Assembly: GCA_943354655.1 (NCBI GenBank)
Contig: CALRCT010000004.1
Span: 1-12,285 of the forward strand
Length of the DNA: 12,285 nt
Reading direction: 5' to 3'
From: an uncultured Candidatus Saccharimonas sp.
GTDB taxonomy: Bacteria; Patescibacteriota; Saccharimonadia; Saccharimonadales; SZUA-47
Below are positions 5,764-12,285 of the stretch, piece after piece; position 1 is the first letter of the stretch; each line of letters opens with the position of its first letter. The translations under genes were made by a program, and so were the position numbers. The notes beneath the pieces were generated by a model, which saw nothing but the letters and a program-made list of their open reading frames with translations, searched no databases and was not told the DNA's origin.

Positions 5764-6942
5764 TTAAAATTCTTTTTTATTAAAAATGTTGTGGTATTTT
5801 TTGTCGTTTTTAGTATTTTTATCTTTTGGATTTTCGCTTGATTGTACCGGAGTGTTTTTTTGGTTGAGTTTAAGTTTTAAGCTTTTAGGAGAAACTGATG
5901 GTTTTTTTATGCTACTTGCAAGCCCTGCTGATTTTTCTATTTTGCTGTATTTTGACCGCGGTCGAGTTAGCCGTTCTGCAGAATAAATAAAGAATCCAAT
6001 TATTATTAATGATGTTCCAATAGTTATAAACAAAAAATTAACAGTGTTATTTAATTGATTTATAAGTTCGTTGAATATTTTTGAAGTAGCGTCAGATTGT
6101 ATAGAAAAATCAAAAGATTTAGAAAAATACGGAAGAATATAATTGTATATTATTGGGAATAAAACTATGCTCGCACCAGAACTTGCTAAAATCTCGGCTA
6201 GTTTATTAAAACCCTTACGTCGCCTTGGGCTTAACAAAATAAAGTCAGTAGCTAAAAATAAAATAAAAACACCTAAAATGTAGGGTGCTCTTTTTAGCCA
6301 AATAAATATATCTGGTACAAAATATAGTCTTTTTGCTATGCTTTGCCCTTTGTCATTTTTTGGTAAATCGTCTTGGCTTAAAACTGTTTTTTGTAAAAAT
6401 GTATCACTGTTAAAAATTTCGGTTTCGTAAGCTTGCTTAGATTCTTTGGATATAGATTCGATAGGTTTACAAACAGCGTTTAATGGATCTAGTTCGGTCG
6501 GATTAGATTTGCAAACAGGTAACCGGTCGAGCCTGTTAAAGGCATAATCTGCAAGTTCACGAGAAAAGGTTTGTTTGTTTTTAGTAAAGTCTATTTTAAA
6601 TGTTAGTTCGGGGGTTTGTTTGTTTAGCCAGCTGTAGGTACTGTCAATAAATGTTTCGGTTTTATTTTTTAGATCATTAGAACTAAAACTATCTGTAAAA
6701 ATTTGAGTAATTTTTGGGTCATCAAATGGTAAAGATTTTGCAGTTTGGGGATTATTTTTACTTGATTCTATTACAGAAGGTATAAAACGACTGTATGAAT
6801 TAGTAGTTATCATTATTGTTTTTAGAGTTTTAGAGTTTCCAAAAACTATTAGTACTACAGTAGCAGTAATACATAGGAACAATAAGATTCGTAATAAAGA
6901 ACCAGAAATTATGTATAGAAAATTTTTTACTGATCGGTACAC
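5764..6942 (-). CDS. Four-helix membrane protein of unknown function
   Basis: A 392-aa protein with hydrophobic segments at about 8-34, 219-238, 252-271 and 301-320. Residues 35-218 form a large polar loop with two cysteines (C144, C158) that could form a disulfide. PRRRKG (239-244) follows the second helix, and the C-terminal tail from about 321 is Lys/Ser/Asn-rich. By the positive-inside rule this predicts both termini inside and the large loop outside. The start is a GTG at 6940-6942; the first in-frame ATG (M44) would delete the first helix. It lies 52 nt downstream of the L,D-transpeptidase gene on the same strand, suggesting an envelope role, though that is inference. I recognise no family. 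Confidence 0.8.
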   Translation of the reverse strand: MYRSVKNFLYIISGSLLRILLFLCITATVVLIVFGNSKTLKTIMITTNSYSRFIPSVIESSKNNPQTAKSLPFDDPKITQIFTDSFSSNDLKNKTETFIDSTYSWLNKQTPELTFKIDFTKNKQTFSRELADYAFNRLDRLPVCKSNPTELDPLNAVCKPIESISKESKQAYETEIFNSDTFLQKTVLSQDDLPKNDKGQSIAKRLYFVPDIFIWLKRAPYILGVFILFLATDFILLSPRRRKGFNKLAEILASSGASIVLFPIIYNYILPYFSKSFDFSIQSDATSKIFNELINQLNNTVNFLFITIGTSLIIIGFFIYSAERLTRPRSKYSKIEKSAGLASSIKKPSVSPKSLKLKLNQKNTPVQSSENPKDKNTKNDKKYHNIFNKKEF

Positions 6943-6948
6943 ATAAGC

Positions 6949-6957
6949 ATTATGACA
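6949..6957 (-). promoter_or_regulatory. Extended -10 (TGtCATAAT), leaderless geometry at a GTG start
   Basis: On the minus strand TG-n-CATAAT ends 6 nt before the GTG of the membrane-protein gene. CATAAT matches five of six consensus bases and the TG extension is exact. No Shine-Dalgarno site lies before the GTG. Read-through from the L,D-transpeptidase gene is the alternative. Confidence 0.35.
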
Positions 6958-6994
6958 TGTTTTTTATAGGATACAGACTATTTAAAATAATTTG

Positions 6995-7984
6995 TTATTC
7001 GTGAATTATTACAGAGTCGCCAGGACCAAAACCAGCATCACGCATAATTTTTAGTGCATCGTCGCCTTCACCGCTTCCGTCTATACGTACGCAACCGTGG
7101 CTACCAGGTTGAGCAGTCATTTTACCTGTGTGTAAAAATACACCACTCCAAGTGATTCTTTCGCCATAAGCCATAGAACCAGGTTTACCACCAAGATCTC
7201 CTGATTTATAGTTGGCATCTTTTTCTTCTAGGACTTTAAATTTACCTAAAGGAGTAATTGCCTGAGAAGTTTTAGTCTCACCGTTTTTAGTATATGTATA
7301 AGTTTTTCCTGAACCTGTTGATGTACGCGCTATAACAACGGCTTTACCTTTGTTAAAATACGTTGCAATACGGTCGCTCATGTCTACTTCGACGTGTTGT
7401 CTAAGATCGGGGCTAGTAATGTTTAAATTAGCGCCTTTCATTGCAAGGTTGTATGTTTTAGGGCCAATTTTATTAGCATGTTCAGTAAAAGGTATGCCGT
7501 TTATAGCTTGGTACGCAGGAATATTGTAATATCCAGCATCACTAATTAGTTTGGCGGCTAAAGTTCTACATTGTTTACTTATTTGATTACTGCTTTTTAC
7601 TTCTACCGGGCAATTAGCGTTTTCTGGTGTAGATGTAGCAGGAGCAACTGAATCGACAGGGTTTGACAATAGTCCAAAAGCTGTAAGTGTTTTTACGCCA
7701 ACACGAATATTAGTTGTGTCGTTAGATACAAGACCTACTTCACGCATTTTTAATACTGTGTTTTCACAAGTTTTTGGACCAAAATTACCGTCGGCAGTAA
7801 CGCCAACTATTGTTTGTAACTTAGCAATGTCAAAATCGTTATTGTCTATAGATCCACCGTTGGCATCTTTACAGATAAAAGCGGCTGATGCGTCTGCATG
7901 AACAGGAAAAGCTGCTTCTGCTAAAGCTGCACCAGGAACACTAAGCGCAATACCTACGGCTGCATGTTTTATAAAGTTTTTCAT
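6995..7984 (-). CDS. Secreted L,D-transpeptidase (YkuD domain)
   Basis: A 329-aa exported enzyme predicted to form 3-3 peptidoglycan cross-links or attach proteins to the wall. A signal peptide covers about residues 1-22 (basic start, hydrophobic core, cleavage after ALA). The catalytic motif is at the C-terminus: H285, then S295-H296-G297-C298-V299-R300, with Cys298 as nucleophile. The YkuD domain spans about 196-329. Before it, LQTIVGVTADGNFGPKT (56-72) resembles the core of peptidoglycan-binding repeats, and NKIGPKT (171-177) is a second, weaker echo. Four cysteines outside the active site (C38, C73, C125, C139) could form two disulfides. AAGGA lies 7 nt before the ATG, a good Shine-Dalgarno site. 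It has a strong promoter and a long leader. Confidence 0.92.
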   Translation of the reverse strand: MKNFIKHAAVGIALSVPGAALAEAAFPVHADASAAFICKDANGGSIDNNDFDIAKLQTIVGVTADGNFGPKTCENTVLKMREVGLVSNDTTNIRVGVKTLTAFGLLSNPVDSVAPATSTPENANCPVEVKSSNQISKQCRTLAAKLISDAGYYNIPAYQAINGIPFTEHANKIGPKTYNLAMKGANLNITSPDLRQHVEVDMSDRIATYFNKGKAVVIARTSTGSGKTYTYTKNGETKTSQAITPLGKFKVLEEKDANYKSGDLGGKPGSMAYGERITWSGVFLHTGKMTAQPGSHGCVRIDGSGEGDDALKIMRDAGFGPGDSVIIHE

Positions 7985-8097
7985 TAATATATCCTTAACC
8001 GTACGGGGTTATATTTATGACTTGGTGTGGGTTCGCTACTAGCTCCCCTTATGTTCAAGCGACCAATTAGAACATATGGATCAACACTTACCGTACT
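7985..8097 (-). promoter_or_regulatory. Long, structured 5' leader of the L,D-transpeptidase gene
   Basis: Reading the minus strand: GUACGG (8096-8091) is the exact complement of CCGUAC (8006-8001). UAUGUUC (8076-8070) and GAACAUA (8056-8050) make a 7-bp hairpin with a 13-nt loop, and UUGGU in that loop (8066-8062) can pair with ACCAA (8026-8022). AACC (8010-8007) and GGUU (8000-7997) form a small hairpin directly before the Shine-Dalgarno AAGGA (7996-7992); its 6-nt loop is precisely the CCGUAC segment. This suggests a translation-controlling RNA element. I could not match it to a known riboswitch. Confidence 0.45.
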
Positions 8098-8103
8098 GCA
8101 TAT

Positions 8104-8132
8104 ATAATAGCATAAGTACAATAAAATGTCAA
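8104..8132 (-). promoter_or_regulatory. Near-consensus promoter TTGACA-17-TATTAT
   Basis: On the minus strand an exact TTGACA (8132-8127), a 17-nt spacer and TATTAT (8109-8104, 5/6). It is the best vegetative promoter in the window. Predicted initiation near 8097 gives a leader of about 113 nt for the L,D-transpeptidase gene. Confidence 0.75.
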
Positions 8133-8172
8133 TAAATAGACTTTTTTAACACTTTGTATATGCTTTATAGGC

Positions 8173-8192
8173 TGTTATTTGGTAGAATAACA
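8173..8192 (+). promoter_or_regulatory. tRNA operon promoter (extended -10) inside an inverted repeat
   Basis: TG-g-TAGAAT (8180-8188) is an extended -10 ending 9 nt before tRNA-Cys. It is flanked by tgttatt (8173-8179) and aataaca (8186-8192), exact reverse complements around a 6-nt centre, so the repeat overlaps the -10. The repeat could be an operator or chance. No good -35 is present. Confidence 0.45.
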
Positions 8193-8197
8193 AAGGT

Positions 8198-8271
8198 GGC
8201 GCTTTGGCCGAGCAGTTAGGCAGAGGTCTGCAAAACCTCGTAGATGGGTGCAACTCCCATAGGTGCCTCCA
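8198..8271 (+). tRNA. tRNA-Cys(GCA)
   Basis: Acceptor ggcgctt pairs with aggtgcc (two G-U). D-stem gcc/ggc. Anticodon stem gaggt/acctc with loop ctgcaaa, anticodon GCA at 8230-8232. T-stem atggg/cccat. The discriminator is U73, as expected for tRNA-Cys, and CCA is encoded (8269-8271). Unusually, the T-loop is tgcaact (G instead of T at position 55) and the D-loop has AG where GG is usual. A 13-nt spacer separates it from tRNA-Leu. Confidence 0.9.
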
Positions 8272-8284
8272 TTAAATTTCAATT

Positions 8285-8370
8285 GGGCGAGTGGTGGAAT
8301 GGTTTACACAAAGGACTTAAAATCCTTCCCGCTTAAACGGTTGTGGGTTCGAATCCCACCTCGCCCACCA
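8285..8370 (+). tRNA. tRNA-Leu(UAA)
   Basis: Acceptor gggcgag/ctcgccc is a perfect 7 bp. Anticodon stem aagga/tcctt has loop cttaaaa, anticodon TAA at 8318-8320. A long variable arm (ccg/cgg stem) marks a class II tRNA. T-stem gtggg/cccac has the standard loop ttcgaat. CCA is encoded at 8368-8370. It is followed after only 8 nt by the metG start codon. Confidence 0.96.
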
Positions 8371-8378
8371 ATATATTT

Positions 8379-9851
8379 ATGACTAAAAAAAACTTTTATA
8401 TAACAACTGCTATACCTTATGTAAATGGCAACCCACATTTAGGGCATGCCATTTTGCATTTGTATGCCGATGTTATTGCAAGATACAATCGTCAAAACGG
8501 AGATAAAGTACTTTTTAGCTCTGGAACAGATGAACATGGTGCCAAAATTGCAGAAGCAGCCGAAAAAGCAGGCAAAACCCCAAAAGCTTTTACAGACGAA
8601 ATAAGTGCAATATTTAAGTCCGGATTAAACAAACTTGGTATTAGTAACGACAAATTTATTCGCACAACAGACGAAGCACACGAAATGCGCTGTCAGATTG
8701 TATGGAATAATCTTCAAAAAGATATCTATAAAAAAGCATATAAGGCCTATTACTGCGTAGGGTGCGAAGAATTTAAAACAGATACGGTTATTAAAGACAC
8801 TAACGGCGTTTGTCCTTTACATAACCGAGCGTACGACATCTTAGAAGAAGAGAATTACTTTTTTAAGTTAAGTGCCTATAACGAACAAATTACGCAAGCA
8901 ATTACATCTGGATCTTTTGTAGTGACTCCAAAATCACGTAAACACGAAATTATGAGTGTTTTAAAAGAAGGTTTGCAGGATATTAGCATATCTAGGCCAA
9001 CCGAAAAAATTAGTTGGGGCATACCTGTACCTAACGACAAAACTCAGACTATGTATGTTTGGTTCGAAGCATTATTAAACTATATTACGGTCCTTGGATA
9101 CCCAGAGCACGAAGATTTTAAGACATTTTGGCCTGCAAATGTACAAGTCATAGGTAAAGATATTTTGCGTTTTCATGCTGCAATTTGGCCAGGAATTTTA
9201 CTTGGGCTAGGTTTACCGTTGCCAAAAACTCTTTACGTACATAGTTTTGTTACCAGTAACGGTCAAAAAATGAGTAAAACATTAGGTAACGTCGTAGATC
9301 CTCTGCAAATAATAGACGAATATGGGTTAGACGCTTTTAGATACTTTTTTTTGAAGTACGGCCCAAGTATAGACGACAGCGACTTTACCTGGGAAAGATT
9401 TGAAACAGTTTATAATACCGAACTAGCTAACGAACTGGGCAACGCACTGTCTAGAGTCGTAGCAATGATCAATAAGTACCAAGACGGTATTATTGGCGAT
9501 ATTCCAAAAGCAGGTCATGACAACGGCAGATACACGCAAGCAATTGCAGAATGTCGCCTTGATAACGCATTAGGTGAAGTCTGGGAACAAGTTCGTGGCC
9601 TTAACCAGTACATAGACGAAGAAAAACCATGGATGATTGCAAAAGAATCTGACGAAGGTCATTTGCGCGAAGTACTTGCGTACGCAGCTGCTTGCTTGCT
9701 AGAAATAGCCGACATGTTGTTGCCGTTTTTGCCAAATACTTCAGAACTTATAACAGATCAACTTCAGGACGGAATAGTAAAAGAATCAACCGCGTCAGAA
9801 GTTTTATTCCCTAAAATTTACAATCACTCAGAAGCACCAAAACATCGTTAA
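8379..9851 (+). CDS. metG: Methionyl-tRNA synthetase
   Basis: A 490-aa class I aminoacyl-tRNA synthetase that charges tRNA-Met. Motifs: HLGH (20-23, the HIGH signature), FSSGTDEHG (46-54), a single zinc knuckle C126-x2-C129 with C145-x2-H148, and KMSKT (297-301, in place of KMSKS). An anticodon-binding helical domain follows to about 480. There is no C-terminal dimerisation/tRNA-binding (EMAP-like) domain, so this is the short form. A frame open from 8343 would place 12 codons inside tRNA-Leu; the ATG at 8379, giving MTKKNFYITTAIPYVNG, is the natural family start. The leader after tRNA 3' processing would be only 8 nt with no Shine-Dalgarno site. It heads a run with tatD. Confidence 0.96.
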   Translation: MTKKNFYITTAIPYVNGNPHLGHAILHLYADVIARYNRQNGDKVLFSSGTDEHGAKIAEAAEKAGKTPKAFTDEISAIFKSGLNKLGISNDKFIRTTDEAHEMRCQIVWNNLQKDIYKKAYKAYYCVGCEEFKTDTVIKDTNGVCPLHNRAYDILEEENYFFKLSAYNEQITQAITSGSFVVTPKSRKHEIMSVLKEGLQDISISRPTEKISWGIPVPNDKTQTMYVWFEALLNYITVLGYPEHEDFKTFWPANVQVIGKDILRFHAAIWPGILLGLGLPLPKTLYVHSFVTSNGQKMSKTLGNVVDPLQIIDEYGLDAFRYFFLKYGPSIDDSDFTWERFETVYNTELANELGNALSRVVAMINKYQDGIIGDIPKAGHDNGRYTQAIAECRLDNALGEVWEQVRGLNQYIDEEKPWMIAKESDEGHLREVLAYAAACLLEIADMLLPFLPNTSELITDQLQDGIVKESTASEVLFPKIYNHSEAPKHR

Positions 9852-9877
9852 CTAAAAAACTATTTAGACAGGCTTAT

Positions 9878-10687
9878 ATGCAATTTATAGATACCCACTG
9901 CCATATACACGATTCTGAATTTAGTAAAAAATACGCTCAAAGCGTAGAAGATATTATAAAAAATGCAAAAAACGTTGGAATAAATAAATATATTTGCGTC
10001 GGCACGTCTGCAGTATCTAGTAAACAGGCTGTAGAGTTTAGTAATAAATACAGTGGTGCATATGCATCTTTGGCACTACATCCACACGAAATATCCGATA
10101 TTGGAGCAGAAAAATGTAATACGGAATTCTTAAAATTAGAACCTCTTATTAAAGCTAGTAATAAAAAAATTATTGCAATTGGCGAATGTGGATTAGACTA
10201 TTTTTATCACCCCCAAACAGATGTACAACAAGCACAACAAGTCTTATTTAGGAGTCATATTGACCTAGCGTTAAAATATGATTTACCACTTATTTTTCAT
10301 ATTAGAGACGCATTTGATGATTTTTTTAAGATATTAGACGAATATAATTTAAAAGGCTTAAAAGTAAAGGGTGTAGTTCATAGCTTTTCGGCGCATATGC
10401 CTCAATTAGTTGGATGTTTAGACAGGGGATTGTATATTGGCTTAAACGGCATAATGACGTTTACCCGTGACCAATTACAATTAGATGCAGCAAAAGCTGT
10501 TCCACTAGATAAATTACTACTAGAAACAGATGCGCCGTTCTTGACTCCTAAGCCATTTCGTGGTATGATGTGCGAGCTAAAACACGTGGTAAATACGGCA
10601 GAATTTTTAAGTAATTTGCGAAACGAATCACTTAATAAAATTTCAGAATTCACATCCACGAATGCAATTAATCTTTTTAGTTTATGA
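9878..10687 (+). CDS. tatD: TatD-family metal-dependent nuclease
   Basis: A 269-aa TIM-barrel hydrolase of the TatD family; family members are metal-dependent 3'-5' exonucleases acting on DNA and, in some cases, RNA. Signatures: DTHCHIHD (5-12, metal-binding HxH), GECGLDYFY (about 105-113, metal-bridging Glu), the conserved HIRDAF and VVHSFSA histidines, and LLLETDAPFLTP (about 213-224, catalytic Asp). Length is normal for the family. It starts 26 nt after metG; metG-tatD adjacency is common in bacteria. It ends in TGA that overlaps the next ATG (ATGA), and this shows that UGA is a stop codon here. A weak AGG precedes the start. Confidence 0.95.
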   Translation: MQFIDTHCHIHDSEFSKKYAQSVEDIIKNAKNVGINKYICVGTSAVSSKQAVEFSNKYSGAYASLALHPHEISDIGAEKCNTEFLKLEPLIKASNKKIIAIGECGLDYFYHPQTDVQQAQQVLFRSHIDLALKYDLPLIFHIRDAFDDFFKILDEYNLKGLKVKGVVHSFSAHMPQLVGCLDRGLYIGLNGIMTFTRDQLQLDAAKAVPLDKLLLETDAPFLTPKPFRGMMCELKHVVNTAEFLSNLRNESLNKISEFTSTNAINLFSL

Positions 10688-11088
10688 AGTCAGACATACA
10701 CAACCTCGAACATATAGACAATGGTAACGACCATATATTGTTAACTCAAGAAATGGGACGACGTATTAGCATGTTAAATACTGCTCTTATGAACGTGTCT
10801 ATTGCAAATAAATACAGTTCTAGCCCACATTTACTTAATGGGTCTGTTGACCTTGTAAAACATTATCAGCGCAAAGATTTCTCGCAAATTACTGTTCAGG
10901 ATAAAGACGAAAATACTGTAAGTTCTACCTACGAAAAAGAAATTAATAAGCTAGATCCAAGAGTTCGTACAGATATAACTCCACTAACAGACATAGAACA
11001 AGCACGTGCAGATGTTGCTTTATACGCGGCACAAGGAATGCTAGACATCGAAGATTATTTAGCTAGTCAAGTTGCAGGTAATGCATAA
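10684..11088 (+). CDS. Small protein of unknown function, coupled to tatD
   Basis: A 134-aa protein with no signal peptide or membrane helix. It is acidic overall, with a helix-prone N-terminal part (EMGRRISMLNTALMNVSIANKY, about 23-44) and a C-terminal helix-prone stretch (LTDIEQARADVALYAAQGMLDIEDYLASQ, about 101-129), separated by a polar linker. I recognise no family. Its ATG overlaps the tatD stop by 4 nt, and its TAA overlaps the next ATG by 1 nt, so it should be translated together with both neighbours. Confidence 0.8.
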   Translation: MKSDIHNLEHIDNGNDHILLTQEMGRRISMLNTALMNVSIANKYSSSPHLLNGSVDLVKHYQRKDFSQITVQDKDENTVSSTYEKEINKLDPRVRTDITPLTDIEQARADVALYAAQGMLDIEDYLASQVAGNA

Positions 11089-11459
11089 TGTTTTTAGGAA
11101 AAATATTTACAGGTAAATCTAAACTAGATATTTCAGAACAAAAACGAATAGCAATATACAGAAATTTACTAAAGCGAGAAGCAATTATAGGCGGACTAAT
11201 TTTTGGTCCAATCGCTAAAGGTGCAAGACGCGAATTTTTTTGCTTAGATGAGTCTACATGGGTGTGGCACGAAGAATGGAACGATGAAAAAGGTCAAAGA
11301 GTTGTGCGCAATACCAGATACGATGTACGCCCTACAGGAATTTTAAAAGCACAAAACGGACAAGATTATCATAAAGTAGGTAGTCAAGAAGCAAAAAACT
11401 TAGAAGAAGCTATTAAGACATACGTCGAAAGAGTAAAAAAAACCGTTTACTCAGTTTAA
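11088..11459 (+). CDS. Small conserved-looking protein with Trp/aromatic motif, function unknown
   Basis: A 123-aa basic protein. A short hydrophobic stretch IIGGLIFGPIAKG (about 33-45) is followed by RREFFCLDESTWVWHEEW (about 47-64), RYDVRPTGILKAQNG (about 76-90) and a C-terminal helix. I have an impression that the FFCLDE-TWVWHEEW pattern occurs in hypothetical proteins of candidate-phyla bacteria, but I cannot name a domain. The hydrophobic stretch is too short and glycine-rich to be a confident membrane helix. Translation is coupled to the previous gene through TAATG. The gap to the cysteine desulfurase gene is 28 nt. Confidence 0.8.
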   Translation: MFLGKIFTGKSKLDISEQKRIAIYRNLLKREAIIGGLIFGPIAKGARREFFCLDESTWVWHEEWNDEKGQRVVRNTRYDVRPTGILKAQNGQDYHKVGSQEAKNLEEAIKTYVERVKKTVYSV

Positions 11460-11470
11460 AAGAATAATCA

Positions 11471-11476
11471 TATAAT
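11471..11476 (+). promoter_or_regulatory. TATAAT -10 box before the cysteine desulfurase gene
   Basis: Exact TATAAT, 11 nt before the ATG at 11488, implying a leader of only about 5 nt if used. No convincing -35. Read-through from the upstream operon is equally possible. Confidence 0.4.
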
Positions 11477-11487
11477 TTATTAAAGAC

Positions 11488-12285
11488 ATGAAAAAACTAA
11501 TTTATTTAGATTATGCATCAACGACACCGCAGTCAAATGAATCTGTAGCAGCCATGCAACAGTATTTTAAGGATGATTTTTATAATCCTTCGGCATTATA
11601 TTTGGCTGCTAAAAATGTATCAAAAAATCTAGAAAATCTAAGGGCTAGTGTTGCCGGAATATTACAAGTAAGACCAACAGAAGTGTTTTTTGGTGCCGGA
11701 AGTACAGAAGCAAACAACATAATCATTCAAGGTATTATGAATCAATATATTGAATGCAATATGATTGCAAGCGCAATTGAACACGATTCTGTACTGAATA
11801 TTGCTAAAAAATATAACAGTAAATTAGTTGGCGTAAATGACGCAGGTATAATTGATGTTTTAGAACTAGCAAAAATCATAAACGACAAAACAGTCCTAAT
11901 TAGTTGTATGTCGGCCAATAACGAAATCGGTACTGTTCAACCTGTTTCTGACATTGCTAGATTAATTAATAAAATTAAAAAAGAACGTTTACAAAAAGGC
12001 AATACGACTCCTTTATTTTTGCATGTAGATGCTTCGCAGTCATTTAACTATTTACCATTATTGCCACACGCATTAGGTATAGATTTTGCTGTAGTTGGTG
12101 GCAGTAAAATTTATGGTCCTAAACAAACTTCAGTATTTTTTATAAAAAACGGCATTAAGCTAGAACCATTAATTATTGGGGGCGGCCAAGAAAAAGGTGT
12201 AAGATCGGGTACAGAAAACGTCGCAGGTATAGCTGGACTTGTCGCTGCTATTAAACAAACAGACGATATGCGCATTGCAGAATCA
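11488..12285 (+). CDS. iscS: Cysteine desulfurase, IscS/NifS type (3' end outside window)
   Basis: The first 266 codons of a PLP-dependent class V aminotransferase-fold enzyme that takes sulfur from cysteine for Fe-S clusters and tRNA thiolation. LDYASTTP (7-14) is the family start; GSTEANN (71-77), EHDSV (98-102, with H99 stacking on PLP), NNEIGTVQP (144-152), HVDASQS (179-185, with D181 and Q184), the PLP lysine K207 in SKIYGPK, and RSGTEN (239-244) follow in order. The residue before the PLP lysine is Ser206, where most IscS/NifS proteins have His. The active-site sulfur-carrying Cys loop (about residue 325 and beyond) lies off the window. A TATAAT ends 11 nt before the ATG. Confidence 0.94.
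   Translation, partial: MKKLIYLDYASTTPQSNESVAAMQQYFKDDFYNPSALYLAAKNVSKNLENLRASVAGILQVRPTEVFFGAGSTEANNIIIQGIMNQYIECNMIASAIEHDSVLNIAKKYNSKLVGVNDAGIIDVLELAKIINDKTVLISCMSANNEIGTVQPVSDIARLINKIKKERLQKGNTTPLFLHVDASQSFNYLPLLPHALGIDFAVVGGSKIYGPKQTSVFFIKNGIKLEPLIIGGGQEKGVRSGTENVAGIAGLVAAIKQTDDMRIAES

Noticed and set aside
7295..7325. GSGKT string in the L,D-transpeptidase (residues 224-228), resembling a P-loop
   Set aside because: It lies in an exported protein within the YkuD domain, without a Walker B motif or nucleotide-binding context.
8198..8370. tRNA pair as an integration site
   Set aside because: No copy of either tRNA 3' end and no integrase gene are present within the window.
8343..8378. 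Upstream extension of metG by 12 codons
   Set aside because: It lies mainly inside the T-arm and acceptor of tRNA-Leu, and the homologous N-terminus begins at the ATG at 8379.
1..12285. UGA recoding (Gly), as in SR1/Gracilibacteria
   Set aside because: Long frames contain no in-frame TGA, and TGA ends tatD in a tight ATGA overlap.
1..12285. CRISPR array, insertion sequence, prophage or toxin-antitoxin pair
   Set aside because: I saw no spaced direct repeats, transposase motifs or phage proteins. The coupled pair at 10684-11459 follows tatD in an operon but shows no known toxin or antitoxin motif.

Overview
The window reads as chromosomal DNA from a small-genome, AT-rich bacterium of the Candidate Phyla Radiation (Patescibacteria), most likely Candidatus Saccharibacteria (TM7). 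This rests on remembered protein styles (a short YdeI/OmdA protein, a shortened HrpA-like DEAH helicase, a secreted L,D-transpeptidase, and two small TatD-linked proteins of a kind I associate with these genomes), not on a marker gene. The code is standard: long frames are free of in-frame TGA, and TGA ends tatD, so the UGA=Gly recoding of Gracilibacteria/SR1 does not apply.

Layout. 1-218 is the unrecognised 3' end of a gene entering from the left. 219-347 carries two interlocked 10-bp inverted repeats. A small lipoprotein gene (348-761, minus) diverges from an OmdA-family gene (1026-1340, plus); the gap between them holds a structured stretch ending in a weak terminator-like hairpin. A 218-aa protein of unknown function follows (1513-2169), then the 874-aa DEAH helicase gene (2431-5055), preceded by a hairpin-masked 16-codon leader ORF that overlaps its start. 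A minus-strand block runs 7984 to 5062: L,D-transpeptidase, a four-helix membrane protein and a Rossmann-fold NADP-dependent oxidoreductase. The helicase and oxidoreductase genes converge with only 6 nt between stop codons, which lie in a near-perfect palindrome. From 8198 rightwards: tRNA-Cys(GCA), tRNA-Leu(UAA), metG, tatD, two overlapping small genes, and the 5' part of an iscS/nifS-type cysteine desulfurase gene cut by the window edge.

How the genes relate. The right-hand block is translation and housekeeping: two tRNAs run straight into metG with an 8-nt gap, then a TatD nuclease and two small proteins coupled by ATGA and TAATG overlaps. The minus-strand block has envelope functions (peptidoglycan cross-linking, membrane protein). 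The L,D-transpeptidase gene has a near-consensus promoter, a leader of about 110 nt with several complementary segments, and a good Shine-Dalgarno site.

The recurring regulatory theme is the opposite: several genes lack a Shine-Dalgarno site and have a -10-like hexamer ending 6-8 nt before the start codon, the geometry of leaderless mRNAs. The observations most worth following are this pattern, the masked leader ORF before the helicase, the L,D-transpeptidase leader, and paired deviations in the D- and T-loops of tRNA-Cys. I did not find an obvious defence system, mobile element or CRISPR array.
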